DNA from: Streptomyces decoyicus
GTDB taxonomy: Bacteria; Actinomycetota; Actinomycetes; Streptomycetales; Streptomycetaceae
Assembly (NCBI RefSeq): GCF_019880305.1
Contig: NZ_CP082301.1
Span: 6,944,001 to 7,008,000, forward strand
Direction: 5' to 3'
Length of the DNA stretch: 64,000 nt
The position numbers were made by a program, and so were the translations under genes. Under the pieces are notes generated by a model, which worked only from the letters and a program-made list of their open reading frames with translations, had not been told where the DNA came from and ran no database searches. Of the stretch, positions 52,829-61,856 are shown one piece after another (the first letter of the stretch is position 1; every line of letters starts with the position of its first letter).

Positions 52829-54343
52829 TCAGGCGGCGGGCAGCTTCCCCCGGCCGAACAGCTTGCGCTCGTCGTGCAGGGCGAACGGCGTGGTCCTGAG
52901 GTCGACGAGCTGAATACCGAAGATCTTCAGTTGCAGCATCAGCTCGGTCTCCAGGTCGTAGCCCGCGCTCAGCGCCCACGCCGGGGCACCGCCGCCACTG
53001 GCCGCCGCGGCCCGTCCGGTGAGGTGGACGGACAGCTCGCCCCCGACGCCCGCGGTGTCGTAGAGGAACACCTGGGCACGCGCCCCGATACGGGCCGTCG
53101 CGGTGGCCGCACCCTCGACCCGGGGAGCGGCTCCCTTGGTCTGCTGGTCCGCCTCGTGCAGCGGCTGCCACCCGTTCCCGCGGTCGTACTTCGCGCCGAC
53201 GGCGAACGAACCGGAGGTGCGCTGGTCGGCGTCGAGCACGATGCGGCCGCCGGCGGTGAAGCGGTAGGTGAAGGTGACCTCGGTGCTGACCACGACGGGG
53301 ACCGGGCCCACCCAGAAGACGTGCCGTCCGGTGACCGCCGCGATCGGCACCGCGACCTGCCCGGTGTCCGCGGTCCCGCGCACCTTGCCGTGCACCTGCC
53401 AGCCATAGGCGTAGGAGCCGCCCAGGCCGACCGCCGCGCGCTGCGGCAGCAGGTTGAGTCCGCCGCGCTTCTCGTACTGGAAGATCAGCTCGGGCCGGAA
53501 CATCACGTCGCCGGACAGCCGGGCGGGGGACTTGCCGGTCGCCTCCACGCCCTTGGGCAGCGGCACATTGAGGCCCAGCCGCAGGGTGGTGAGCGCCTTG
53601 CGCGCGTCGGGCGACAGCGCGCTGCCGGAGGAGGTGGGGGCGGGGCGGGTACCGGAGGGAACGAGTTGGGTGCGGGCCCCGGAGGAGTCGGATGCCGAGG
53701 GACTCGGGGAGCCGGTGGCGTCAGGGCTGCCCGACGGAGTGACCGGGTCGCCGGACGGAGTGGCCGTGCCGCCGCCGGCCGAACCGGTGCCGGCAGCGGG
53801 CTTCTGCACGGTGACGCCCGAGGAGAGCGCCTTGACCGAGATCTCGCCGGGCCGCAACGCCGTGCGCTGGTCCACCTTCTGATCGCCGAGCAGCTCCGAG
53901 AGCGTGGCGGGGGCGGTGGTCACCCGGACCTTGCCGTCGCGCGAGCCGGTGACCTTGCCGACCTTGAACAGCGCACCCGAAGGGGCGTGCCGGTTGGGCG
54001 CGGCGGCGATCACATCCCCGGTCCGTACGGTCTTGCCGGCGGACGGCTTGAGTTCCGCCTGCTTGCGGTGCGCGTCGTACGACGAGAGCTGCACGGAGGC
54101 CGAATTGCCGGAACGGGTCGGCGCGTCGGACGGCCTGGCGACCGCGGCAGCGCCCTCAGGTCCGGAGGCCCGGGCATCGTCCGGCACGGCACCGGGGGCC
54201 GTCGGTCCGGTGGCCGGTATGCCGGCCGAGGACGTGCGCGGTGTGTCGGGACCCGAGAGCAGCGCATGGGTGCCGAGGGCGGCGGGGACGAGTACGCCGA
54301 CCGCGGCGGCGGGCACCGCGATACGACGCCAGGAAACAGCCAT
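52829..54343 (-). CDS. Secreted or membrane-anchored protein of unknown family
   Basis: A 504-residue protein, not recognised. A hydrophobic segment (about 8-27, IAVPAAAVGVLVPAALGTHA) is a signal or anchor. Residues 30-90 and 200-265 are Ser/Thr/Pro/Gly-rich linkers. The first folded part (about 95-200) has LKPSAGKTVRTGDVIAAAPN and RDGKVRVTTAPATLSELLGD. The second (about 270-504) is rich in alternating hydrophobic strands and Gly, with YEKRGGLNLLPQRAAVGLGG and GAYAYGWQV-like segments. It has no catalytic motif. It could be a surface-binding or stress-exposed protein. It is divergent from the PucR-type regulator. Confidence 0.72.
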   Translation of the reverse strand: MAVSWRRIAVPAAAVGVLVPAALGTHALLSGPDTPRTSSAGIPATGPTAPGAVPDDARASGPEGAAAVARPSDAPTRSGNSASVQLSSYDAHRKQAELKPSAGKTVRTGDVIAAAPNRHAPSGALFKVGKVTGSRDGKVRVTTAPATLSELLGDQKVDQRTALRPGEISVKALSSGVTVQKPAAGTGSAGGGTATPSGDPVTPSGSPDATGSPSPSASDSSGARTQLVPSGTRPAPTSSGSALSPDARKALTTLRLGLNVPLPKGVEATGKSPARLSGDVMFRPELIFQYEKRGGLNLLPQRAAVGLGGSYAYGWQVHGKVRGTADTGQVAVPIAAVTGRHVFWVGPVPVVVSTEVTFTYRFTAGGRIVLDADQRTSGSFAVGAKYDRGNGWQPLHEADQQTKGAAPRVEGAATATARIGARAQVFLYDTAGVGGELSVHLTGRAAAASGGGAPAWALSAGYDLETELMLQLKIFGIQLVDLRTTPFALHDERKLFGRGKLPAA

Positions 54344-54537
54344 GGGATTCCTTGATGGTGCGGGGGGTGATGGGGAGGAACAGCGGGGGCCGGGCGCCGA
54401 ACGCCGGACGGATCAGGACGGCCGGGGAAAAGTCGTCCAAGATCGAACATCTGTAGGGGTTCGGGCGGCTTCCTCGTAGCATGGCGACGAATGATCGATT
54501 TCGCCATGGGGAAAGACACCGAGTCGGGAGGGGACGG

Positions 54538-55875
54538 GTGGAGACTTCCACAACGGTGCCGGAGTCCGTCGCCGCGCTGCACGCCGCAATCGACGCCCTC
54601 ACCGACGAGGTCATCGGCGGCCTGCGGGCCCAACTCCCCTCCTACGCCGCGGTATCGGTGGACCAGCTCCGTCCACGGGTGCTGGCGTCCCTGCGCAACG
54701 GCCTGTCACTGGTGCAGCGGTGGTCCGAGGAGCGGCGGACACCACAGGGCTCCGGGCGCGATGGCGACCGGACGTACGCCATCCCGGAGACCCATCTCGA
54801 CGAGGTGACGGCCCTGGCCCGCTCACTGCCCGTCGAGGACATCATCTCCGCCTACCGGATCGGAACGGACATCGTCTGGCGGCGGTTCGGCGAGGAGATG
54901 GCGGCCCGCCGCGGCACCGCCGAGGACCTGCTGCCGATCGCCGAGACGCTCCGCGCCTGGGTCGACGCCAACACCCTGCGCATCGTCCGCAGCTGCCGGG
55001 TCGGCTTCGAGGAAGACGCGATGACGGACCGTCGGCGTGCCGCGCAGGTCCGCGCCCTGCTGCTCGGCGAGGTGCGGTGGGGCACGTCGCCTTCCGGAGG
55101 CGGCGCGTGGGGCACCGGGTCTGCCGACGACCGCCCGTCCGGCGGATACCCCGAGGACGGGGAGGCTGCGGCGGACGGCTGGTGCGACCGCGGCGCGCTC
55201 CGCCTCCCCTTCCGCGCGCGCCTGCCCGGAGTCGCGCCGCCCGGCGGCCCGGTCCGCACCCCCGAGCCCGGCCCCGCCCCGTATGCCACCGGCCACCCCG
55301 GCCCCGGCGACGGCGCCTTCGACCGGATCGTCGCCCTGCTGCGCCCCTGGCTCGCCCTGGACGGGACGGGGAAGCCTCTGGTCACGACCGTGGACGGGGA
55401 TGTAGCGGGGCTGCTGGCCGGGCGTCCGGGCGGGTTGTGCCGCGGCCTGGTCCTGGGACTGGGCGCCCCGGCCCCCGCGTCCGGGCTCGCAGCGGAGTTC
55501 ACCCGGGCCACTCAGGCGCTCCGGGCCGCCGCCGGTTTCGGACTCGTCGGGGCGTTCACCCGTGACGAGCTGGGGCTGCGGGCCACGGTCGTGGCGCTCC
55601 CGGCCGTGGGGGAGGCGCTGGTGGGACTGCGCCTGGCGCCGCTTGCCGAACGGGGCGAGGACGGCGCCCAGTTGGAGGAAGCAGCGGCCGCCTATCTGGA
55701 GCAGGGGCTGCGACTGGAGGCCGCCGCGCGCACCCTCTACGTGCACCCCAACACCCTGCGCAACCGGCTCCGGCGGTTCGAGGAGATCACCGGCACCAGC
55801 CTGCGTGACCCGGCCGACCTCGCGGAGGTCTGGTGGGCGCTGACACACCGCAGGATCCACGGGCCGGCGAGTTGA
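54538..55875 (+). CDS. PucR-type transcriptional regulator
   Basis: A 445-residue regulator of the PucR/CdaR architecture. Residues about 1-175 are a helical sensor-like domain (TYAIPETHLDEVTALARSLP, IISAYRIGTDIVWRRFGEEM). A variable linker follows, then a GGDEF-like middle part. The C-terminal 60 residues carry the PucR HTH: LRLEAAARTLYVHPNTLRNR, then LRRFEEITGTSL. I prefer the GTG at 54538 because GGGAGGGG precedes it; an ATG at 54481 without such a site is also in frame. Targets are unknown. Confidence 0.85.
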   Translation: METSTTVPESVAALHAAIDALTDEVIGGLRAQLPSYAAVSVDQLRPRVLASLRNGLSLVQRWSEERRTPQGSGRDGDRTYAIPETHLDEVTALARSLPVEDIISAYRIGTDIVWRRFGEEMAARRGTAEDLLPIAETLRAWVDANTLRIVRSCRVGFEEDAMTDRRRAAQVRALLLGEVRWGTSPSGGGAWGTGSADDRPSGGYPEDGEAAADGWCDRGALRLPFRARLPGVAPPGGPVRTPEPGPAPYATGHPGPGDGAFDRIVALLRPWLALDGTGKPLVTTVDGDVAGLLAGRPGGLCRGLVLGLGAPAPASGLAAEFTRATQALRAAAGFGLVGAFTRDELGLRATVVALPAVGEALVGLRLAPLAERGEDGAQLEEAAAAYLEQGLRLEAAARTLYVHPNTLRNRLRRFEEITGTSLRDPADLAEVWWALTHRRIHGPAS

Positions 55876-55953
55876 GAGGCGCGCTGCCGGTGCCGGTGCC
55901 GAGGGGCCCGAGGCCGTAGGCCACCCGCCCCCGCGCCCGCGGCTGCCGGTGGC

Positions 55954-56826
55954 TCAGGCCTTCACCGCCCGCAGCGCGTACAGCAGCGGAACGATCGGCT
56001 CCGACGGCGGAAGGCGCCACCAGCCGTTCTCGGACGGCACCATCGCATCGAACCGCTTCCACGGCAGCAGCTCGGTCTCCCGGACCAGTTGAACGGTCAG
56101 CCCCGCGCCGATCACAGCGGAGATGACCTCCCCGAGGCCGTGCCGCCACTCGTAACTCGTCGTGGCACCCTGCACGGGCGGGCCGTCGGTGTATGTGGAC
56201 GGCGTGTCGCTCCTGAGCGGGCCGCGGCCGCCCAAGTAGTCATGGTGGAGGCGGAGTTCCTGCCGGTCCGGACTCGGCGTCGGGCCGAGGGCATCGAGCA
56301 GCGGATGGAACTCGACCAGATAGAACGTCCCGCCGGGCCGCAGCAGCGAGCTGACGATCCCGGCCCAGGTGGCCAGATCCGGCAGGTAGCACAGCGCGCC
56401 CTTGCCCGTGTAGATCACATCGAACCGGCGCCCGTCCAGCGCCTCCACGGCCCGGTGGACATCCGACTGCACGAACTCCACATTCCGTCCGGCCTCCGCG
56501 GCGAGCCGCCGCGCCGCCGCGACCGCCGCCGCGGAGAAGTCGAGCCCGACCGTGTGCGCGGCGCCCCGCTCGGCGAACGCGGCCGTCTCGGTGCCCAGAT
56601 GGCATTGCAGATGCAGGACGTCCCGCCCGGTCAGCTCGCCCAGATCCGTCCACTCGAACGGCGCGAACCAGTGCTCGGCGGTCCGGGAACCGTCCAGGCC
56701 GTAGAACTCGCTCGCCACATGGACAGGGGTACGGGCGTCCCAGTTCGCCTGGTTGGCGCGCACCATCTCCTCGGTGGTGGGCGACGGTACGGGGACGGTC
56801 GACAGCTCACTCTGCTCAGTGGTCAT
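55954..56826 (-). CDS. Class I SAM-dependent methyltransferase
   Basis: A 290-residue methyltransferase. SAM motif I is DVLHLQCHLGTETAAFAERG (the Gly-rich loop has the variant LQCHLG, typical of UbiE/COQ5-like small-molecule enzymes). Acidic motif II follows in VGLDFSAAAVAAARRL and motif IV in FDVIYTGKGALCYLPD. The ATG at 56826 overlaps the TetR stop region by 11 bases, so the two genes are coupled and the TetR protein probably controls it. Confidence 0.88.
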   Translation of the reverse strand: MTTEQSELSTVPVPSPTTEEMVRANQANWDARTPVHVASEFYGLDGSRTAEHWFAPFEWTDLGELTGRDVLHLQCHLGTETAAFAERGAAHTVGLDFSAAAVAAARRLAAEAGRNVEFVQSDVHRAVEALDGRRFDVIYTGKGALCYLPDLATWAGIVSSLLRPGGTFYLVEFHPLLDALGPTPSPDRQELRLHHDYLGGRGPLRSDTPSTYTDGPPVQGATTSYEWRHGLGEVISAVIGAGLTVQLVRETELLPWKRFDAMVPSENGWWRLPPSEPIVPLLYALRAVKA

Positions 56827-57535
56827 CCCCCTCTTGTACCCGCCGGGCGGGCGAGCGGGCCAGTACGCCCTGGCGCGCCGGGCGCCCCTGCGGCTCCTCG
56901 GCCGGCGTCTCCCACACCTCTCCGTCGAGCACATTGCGCATCCCCACCCACACCATGTTCATCAGTCGCAGAGTGATCCGCTCCGGGGGCTCGTCCGGAT
57001 GGAGTGTCATCCAGTCGGTGAGCGAGTCCGCGGCCCCGACCAGGGTGTACGTCACGAAGTCGGCCTCGTCGTCGGGGCAGGCGGGCCCGGAGCTCTCCGG
57101 GCCGCCGGTCCGGACCAGCCCGGAGACCTCCGTCATCACCGCCTGCCGGGTCCGGCGCAGCTCCGCCGCGATCGCCGGACTCAGCTCCGAGGCCTGGCGG
57201 TGCAGCACCACCCAGCTGTCGCGGTGTTCGGTGACGAAGGTGAAGAACGCCAGCAGCCCGGCCCGGAGCCGCAGCTCGGGAGGGTGGGCTGGGCCCGCGG
57301 CTGCGCGTAATGCGGCCACCAGACGCTCGGCCTCACGTCGCAGACAGGCGAGGAAGAGCCCCTCCTTGGAGTCGAGGTAGAGATAGACCATCGGCTTGGA
57401 GATTCCGGCGAGTTCGGCGATCTCGTCGACCGAGGCGGCGTGGTAGCCGCGCTTGGCGAAGACCCGGATCGCGGCGTCGATGATCTGCTGTTCCCGGACC
57501 GGCCTGGGCATGCGTCGCCTGCGTGTGTCAGTCAT
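56816..57535 (-). CDS. TetR-family transcriptional regulator
   Basis: A 239-residue regulator. The HTH is IIDAAIRVFAKRGYHAASVD, then EIAELAGISKPMVYLYLDSK. The remainder is the ligand-binding helical domain. It lies first in a two-gene unit with the methyltransferase. A 16-bp palindrome 21 bases upstream of its start is the probable operator, so it likely represses itself. No Shine-Dalgarno sequence precedes the ATG, and a leaderless mRNA is possible. Confidence 0.92.
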   Translation of the reverse strand: MTDTRRRRMPRPVREQQIIDAAIRVFAKRGYHAASVDEIAELAGISKPMVYLYLDSKEGLFLACLRREAERLVAALRAAAGPAHPPELRLRAGLLAFFTFVTEHRDSWVVLHRQASELSPAIAAELRRTRQAVMTEVSGLVRTGGPESSGPACPDDEADFVTYTLVGAADSLTDWMTLHPDEPPERITLRLMNMVWVGMRNVLDGEVWETPAEEPQGRPARQGVLARSPARRVQEGDDH

Positions 57536-57555
57536 TGGTAGCAGCCTACCGCAAC

Positions 57556-57571
57556 CTTACTGACGAGTAAG
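57556..57571. promoter_or_regulatory. Probable TetR operator
   Basis: CTTACT-GACG-AGTAAG is a perfect 6-bp inverted repeat with a 4-base spacer, in an AT-richer stretch 21 bases upstream of the TetR start. TACTNNNNAGTA-like half-sites are common for this family. Confidence 0.7.
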
Positions 57572-57824
57572 TTTACTGGAAAGTCAGACAGTTGGGGGGG
57601 AAGGCAGGCTTCGGCGACTCGGATGACGGGTGTAAAGCGGGCCGATGGTGGTAGGCGTCCTCACGCAACGCTCCTTTCCGCAAAGGCTGTTGCTCGGGTG
57701 TCTGCCGATGCGGAACCGGATGCGGGACCGGGCCGGGTGCGCTCCTCGGCCGGGCCGGACCGCGCGGGGGGCGTGCCCGGCGTCGGGTGTCGCCGGGGGA
57801 AAAGGAACGGGCCGCCGCCTGTGA

Positions 57825-58796
57825 GTGGCGTGGTGGCGGCCCGTACCCCCCGGTCTCAGTTGCGCCGCCGCGGCGGCGCTCGGACCGGTCACCGCGGCCG
57901 CGGGCCCCGCCACCCCGGCCGAGGCCGCCGACGGCGGACGGGCGGTGGCCGCGGGTGAGGTGAAGCATCTGAAGCTGTACGCCGGGAAGCTGGCCGACGG
58001 CAGGCGGGGATACGGGCTGGAGAAGGGCAAGGCCTCCGTCCCCGGCCCGCTCGTCGAACTCGTCGAGGGCGACACCCTGCACATCGAGTTCGAGAACACC
58101 ATGGAGGTCGAGGCGAGCCTGCACGTCCATGGCCTCGACTACGACGTGGCCAGCGACGGAACCAAGATGAGCCACAGCTCCGTCGAGCCCGGCGGCACCC
58201 GCACCTACACCTGGCGCACCCATGCGCCGGGCAGACGCAAGGGCGGCAGCTGGCGGCCCGGGAGCGCCGGCTACTGGCACTACCACGATCATGCGGTCGG
58301 CACCGAGCACGGCACCTGTGGTATCCGGGCCGGTATGTACGGCCCGGTCGTCGTGCGCCGGGCCGGTGACCCCCTGCCCGACCGGCAGTTCACCATCGTC
58401 TTCAACGACATGACGATCAACAACCTGCCGGCCGGGCCCGACTTCCGGGCGACCGTGGGCGAGCGGATCGAGATCATCATGATCACGCACGGGGAGTACT
58501 ACCACACCTTCCATGTGCACGGTCATCGCTGGGCGGACAACCGCACCGGCCTCCTCGAAGGCCCCGCCGACCCCAGCCGGGTCATCGACACCAAGATCAC
58601 CGGACCCGCCGACTCCTTCGGCTTCCAGATCGTCGCCGGCGAAGGTGTCGGGGCGGGCGCCTGGATGTATCACTGCCATGTCCAGAGCCACTCCGACATG
58701 GGGATGGCCGGACTTCTCCTGATCGCCAAACCTGATGGGACGATTCCCGGTCATGACGGTCATGACGGACGCGCCGGCCACGATCTGGCTGATTGA
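57825..58796 (+). CDS. Small laccase, two-domain multicopper oxidase
   Basis: A 323-residue protein closely matching Streptomyces small laccases (SLAC/EpoA), trimeric two-domain copper oxidases that act on phenols outside the cell. Copper motifs are intact: HVHG (His100/102), HYHDH (152-156), HTFHVHGHRW (from His227) and HCHVQSHSDMGM (Cys284). The N-terminus is odd: the GTG at 57825 directly follows an in-frame stop and lacks the twin-arginine motif normal for SLAC, leaving only a weak hydrophobic stretch (LSCAAAAALGPVTAAAG). A frameshift upstream is possible. Confidence 0.9.
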   Translation: MAWWRPVPPGLSCAAAAALGPVTAAAGPATPAEAADGGRAVAAGEVKHLKLYAGKLADGRRGYGLEKGKASVPGPLVELVEGDTLHIEFENTMEVEASLHVHGLDYDVASDGTKMSHSSVEPGGTRTYTWRTHAPGRRKGGSWRPGSAGYWHYHDHAVGTEHGTCGIRAGMYGPVVVRRAGDPLPDRQFTIVFNDMTINNLPAGPDFRATVGERIEIIMITHGEYYHTFHVHGHRWADNRTGLLEGPADPSRVIDTKITGPADSFGFQIVAGEGVGAGAWMYHCHVQSHSDMGMAGLLLIAKPDGTIPGHDGHDGRAGHDLAD

Positions 58797-59001
58797 ACAC
58801 CCTTGATTCGTATGCCTGTTGGGGTGCTTGTACGTGCTGCCGGAGCAACAGTCGCACTTCCCTCCACGGGACCCTGCCGCTCGTCTGCAACAACCCGCGA
58901 TCGGTGGGTATGTTGGGGGCTGCAGCGCGTGGTCACCCCTATACGGAGCGATCACCCCTGCCCCATGGCTGATGACTGTCGAAGCGACGGGAAAGTGTGG
59001 A

Positions 59002-59817
59002 ATGAGCCAGGAATCACAACCGCAGGCCGGTGGCGTTGATGTCAGCATCCCGAGTGTGGCGCGGATGTACGACTACTACCTGGGTGGCAAGGACAACTAC
59101 GCCGTCGACCGCGAGGCCTGCGAAGAGTTGAGCAAGGTCGTACCGAGCACCCAGGTGCTGGCGATCAACAACCGACGCTTTCTCCAGCGGGTGGTCCGCT
59201 GGCTGGCTCGCGAACACGGCATCCGGCAGTTCATCGACCACGGATCAGGCCTGCCGACCCAGGACAACGTCCACCAGGTCGCCCAGCAGGTCGACCCGGA
59301 ATCCCGCGTGGTGTACGTCGACAACGACCCCATCGTCCTGGCGCACGGCCGCGCACTGCTGGAGGAGAACGCCAACACCGCCGTCATCCAGGCGGACATG
59401 CGCGACACCGACGGCATCCTCAGCAGCCCCGAGGTCGAGCGGCTGATCAATTTCGATGAGCCCGTCGCCGCGCTGTTCGTCTCGGTCCTCCACTGCATAC
59501 CCGATGCTGATGACCCGGCCGGGCTGATCAAGAGGGTCGCCGACCGGCTGGTGCCCGGCAGCTTCCTGGTGGTGTGTCAGCTCGTCAGCGAGGACGCCGC
59601 CACCCGCGACTTCGTCACCGAATTCATGCGGGTCAGCACCCACGGCCAGTGGGGCCGGGTGCGGCAGGCCCATGAGCTGGCGGGGTTCCTGGAAGGGCTG
59701 GAGGTCCAGGAGCCGGGTCTGGTCGAGGTCTCCACCTGGAAGCCGGATGCGGACATCGGCCCCAAGCAACTCACCCAGGAGTGGATCGAGTTCGGCGGCG
59801 TCGCCCGCAAGGTGTAG
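59002..59817 (+). CDS. SAM-dependent methyltransferase, DUF574 type
   Basis: A 271-residue member of the actinobacterial DUF574 methyltransferase-like family. The family start is IPSVARMYDYYLGGKDNYAV, with the SAM region FIDHGSGLPTQDNVHQVAQ (variant of the Gly-rich loop) and VVYVDNDPIVLAHGRALL. The segment FVSVLHCIPDADDPAGLI is also typical. Biological role is unknown; these genes are highly expanded in Streptomyces. The ATG at 59002 has GGGAAAG about 7 bases upstream. Confidence 0.9.
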   Translation: MSQESQPQAGGVDVSIPSVARMYDYYLGGKDNYAVDREACEELSKVVPSTQVLAINNRRFLQRVVRWLAREHGIRQFIDHGSGLPTQDNVHQVAQQVDPESRVVYVDNDPIVLAHGRALLEENANTAVIQADMRDTDGILSSPEVERLINFDEPVAALFVSVLHCIPDADDPAGLIKRVADRLVPGSFLVVCQLVSEDAATRDFVTEFMRVSTHGQWGRVRQAHELAGFLEGLEVQEPGLVEVSTWKPDADIGPKQLTQEWIEFGGVARKV

Positions 59818-59836
59818 GGCGCAGACACCACACGGA

Positions 59837-59873
59837 AGAGGGGCGGGGCGCCCGGTGGGTGCCCCGCCCCTCT
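59837..59873. terminator. 13-bp perfect bidirectional terminator
   Basis: AGAGGGGCGGGGC (59837-59849) pairs with GCCCCGCCCCTCT (59861-59873), between the convergent DUF574 and XRE genes. Confidence 0.85.
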
Positions 59874-59891
59874 CCGCTGGGATACGGCGCG

Positions 59892-60800
59892 TCAGCTCTC
59901 CTGCTTGAGCAGCCGCTCCAGGATCTCCCGTGACTCGCGAGGAGACTCGGACTGCGCGCTGAGCCGGTCCATCACCGCCAGGTAATGATCGACATCATCG
60001 CGCTTGTCCAGATAGAGCGCGCTGGTCAGCTGCTCCAGATAGACGATGTCCGGCAGATCCGGCTCCAGGAACCGCAGGATCGTGATCGGACCACCGGCCG
60101 CCGCCAGGCCGCCGAGGCTGAAGGGCGCGATCTGCAACGTGACATTCGGCAGCTCGGCCATCTTCAGCAGATGTCTGAGCTGACCGGCCATCACCTCAGG
60201 GCCGCCGAGCGGACGGCGCAGTGACGCCTCGTCGATCACGGCCCACACCCGCGGTGCATCCGGGACGGTCAGCAGCTCCTGACGCTGTACGCGCAGCTGC
60301 ACCCGCCGCTCGATCTCCTCCGGGGAGGACCGCGGATGCCCGAGCTGTGCCACCGCACGGGCGTAGTCCGCTGTCTGCAACAGGCCCGGCACGAACTGGA
60401 CTTCGTACGTACGGATCACCGACGCGGCTTCTTCGAGGCCGATATGCGTCTCGAACCAGCCGGGCAGCACATCGCCGTACTGATGCCACCACCCCGGACT
60501 GCTGTTCTTGCGGGCCAGCTTGAGGAAGTCGGAGCGGACCGCGTCGTCCGTGACGTTGTAGAGCGTCAGCAGATCGGCGACATCCCGCTCCTTGCAGCTC
60601 ACCCGGCCGAGCTCCAGGCGGCTGATCTTCGCGTGCGAACCGCGGATGGCGTCCCCGGCGGCCTCCCGGGTGATGCCCGCCCCCTCACGCAGCCGGCGAA
60701 GCTGGGTGCCCAGCACGATACGCAGGACGGTCGGGCCGCCGCGCGGATGCTCCAGGTAGCGGCGCAGGGACGGATCGCTGCTCGGCTGCGCGGCGGTCAT
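59892..60800 (-). CDS. XRE-family regulator with DUF5753 domain (WhiJ-like)
   Basis: A 302-residue regulator. The HTH covers residues about 22-75 (LGTQLRRLREGAGITREAAG, SHAKISRLELGRVSCKERDV). Residues about 100-290 are DUF5753 (GWFETHIGLEEAASVIRTYE, VPGLLQTADYARAVAQLGH, LPNVTLQIAPFSLGG, VYLEQLTSALYLDK). This is the WhiJ/AbaA-orfA type of developmental regulator. The ATG at 60800 has GGGAG upstream. A DUF397 gene lies 112 bases upstream on the same strand, the usual partner arrangement. Confidence 0.92.
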   Translation of the reverse strand: MTAAQPSSDPSLRRYLEHPRGGPTVLRIVLGTQLRRLREGAGITREAAGDAIRGSHAKISRLELGRVSCKERDVADLLTLYNVTDDAVRSDFLKLARKNSSPGWWHQYGDVLPGWFETHIGLEEAASVIRTYEVQFVPGLLQTADYARAVAQLGHPRSSPEEIERRVQLRVQRQELLTVPDAPRVWAVIDEASLRRPLGGPEVMAGQLRHLLKMAELPNVTLQIAPFSLGGLAAAGGPITILRFLEPDLPDIVYLEQLTSALYLDKRDDVDHYLAVMDRLSAQSESPRESREILERLLKQES

Positions 60801-60912
60801 GCTGACTCCCCTGAGTGGTCGGGCGAGCGCCCAGTGTCCCACCGCCCCGAGCGGTCCGTACAGCCGGGGCGACTATCCGAACGACATATGCGCCAATCGC
60901 GGTGCGCATGTG

Positions 60913-61155
60913 TCAGTGGCCGTCGATGAGATCGTCGAAGTCGCCGTCCTTGGCTCCCTGGACGAAAGCCACCATCTCGGCGCGGGTGTAGACCAGGGCC
61001 GGACCCGCGGCGAACCGTGAGTTGCGCACCGCCACCCCACCGTCCGAAAGAACGGCCAGTTCCACACAGTTGCCGCTGGGGTTGCTGCGGCGGCTCTTGC
61101 GCCAGACGGCACCTTCGATGCTGGTCGCCTGCATGCCGTTGGTCACCGACTCCAT
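60913..61155 (-). CDS. DUF397 small protein
   Basis: An 80-residue protein of the actinobacterial DUF397 family, with the conserved AVWRKSRRSNPSGNCVELA and AVRNSRFAAGPALVYTRAEM segments. It typically pairs with a DUF5753 regulator and may bind or antagonise it. I chose the ATG at 61155 because AGGGAG lies nine bases upstream; a longer in-frame GTG at 61212 lacks such a site. Confidence 0.88.
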   Translation of the reverse strand: MESVTNGMQATSIEGAVWRKSRRSNPSGNCVELAVLSDGGVAVRNSRFAAGPALVYTRAEMVAFVQGAKDGDFDDLIDGH

Positions 61156-61261
61156 ATCAGCTGCTCCCTTGCTGGAGGTCGCTTCTCCGACCGGTTTCGG
61201 GCCTGCGATCACCTTGGCGTGAACGAGCCCCTGGGCGGCCGTCCTTACTGATGTAATTGCA

Positions 61262-61275
61262 GATGCACTTGCATC
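61262..61275. promoter_or_regulatory. Possible operator of the regulatory triad
   Basis: GATGCA-CT-TGCATC is a perfect 6-bp inverted repeat with a 2-base spacer in the 197-base divergent promoter region between the DUF397 and RsbW-like genes. It lies in a locally AT-rich stretch. Confidence 0.5.
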
Positions 61276-61352
61276 ATGGGACGGCTGCCGAGGATATTAG
61301 CTCTCCGAGGCAGTCCGGCCCAGCCCTGAAAATCCCCCTCGCGGAGATGTTG

Positions 61353-61856
61353 ATGACCACACATCCGGCAGAGACCGTGCACGATGCCCTTCGGGATGAA
61401 CCGTGCGAGGACGGCTGGTGGTTGCCGGCCCCCGACGGCTTCGCCGCCTGCGCCCTCAGCGGCTCCGCGCGCACCGTGCCGGAAGCCCGCCGGTTCACCC
61501 GGGCGACTCTCGCCGGCTGGCAGATGTGTGCCGACGTGGCCGACGACGTGGCCCTGGTCGTCTCCGAACTCGTCAGCAATGCGCTGCGTTACGGCACGGC
61601 GCCCGGGGAGGACGAGGCCTGCGAAGCAACTGCCCCCTTCTGTAACGCCTGGCTCGCCCTGACCCGACAGAACGCCACGGTGCTGTGCGCGGTCTCGGAC
61701 GCCGGCACCGGCGCGCCCGTGGTCAAGCCCCCGGACGCCCTGTCGGAATCCGGGCGCGGCCTGCACATCGTCGACCAACTGAGCGACGCCTGGGGCTGGA
61801 CACCACCGGACCGGACCGGAAAGACGGTGTGGGCGACGGTGTCGATGCGCGGCTGA
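61353..61856 (+). CDS. RsbW-like ATP-binding regulatory protein
   Basis: A 167-residue HATPase_c_2 protein, like anti-sigma factor kinases. The N box is LVVSELVSNALRYG, the G1 box VLCAVSDAGTGAP, and the G2 box SGRGLHIVDQLSDAWGW. The start at 61353 is chosen because GGAG lies six bases upstream; an in-frame ATG at 61347 and a TTG at 61257 are alternatives. It is divergent from the DUF397 gene and completes the WhiJ-type triad. A hairpin begins inside its stop codon. Confidence 0.88.
   Translation: MTTHPAETVHDALRDEPCEDGWWLPAPDGFAACALSGSARTVPEARRFTRATLAGWQMCADVADDVALVVSELVSNALRYGTAPGEDEACEATAPFCNAWLALTRQNATVLCAVSDAGTGAPVVKPPDALSESGRGLHIVDQLSDAWGWTPPDRTGKTVWATVSMRG

Noticed and set aside
57573..59048. 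A 491-residue minus-strand frame
   Set aside because: It is antisense to the small laccase, whose copper motifs are unmistakable.
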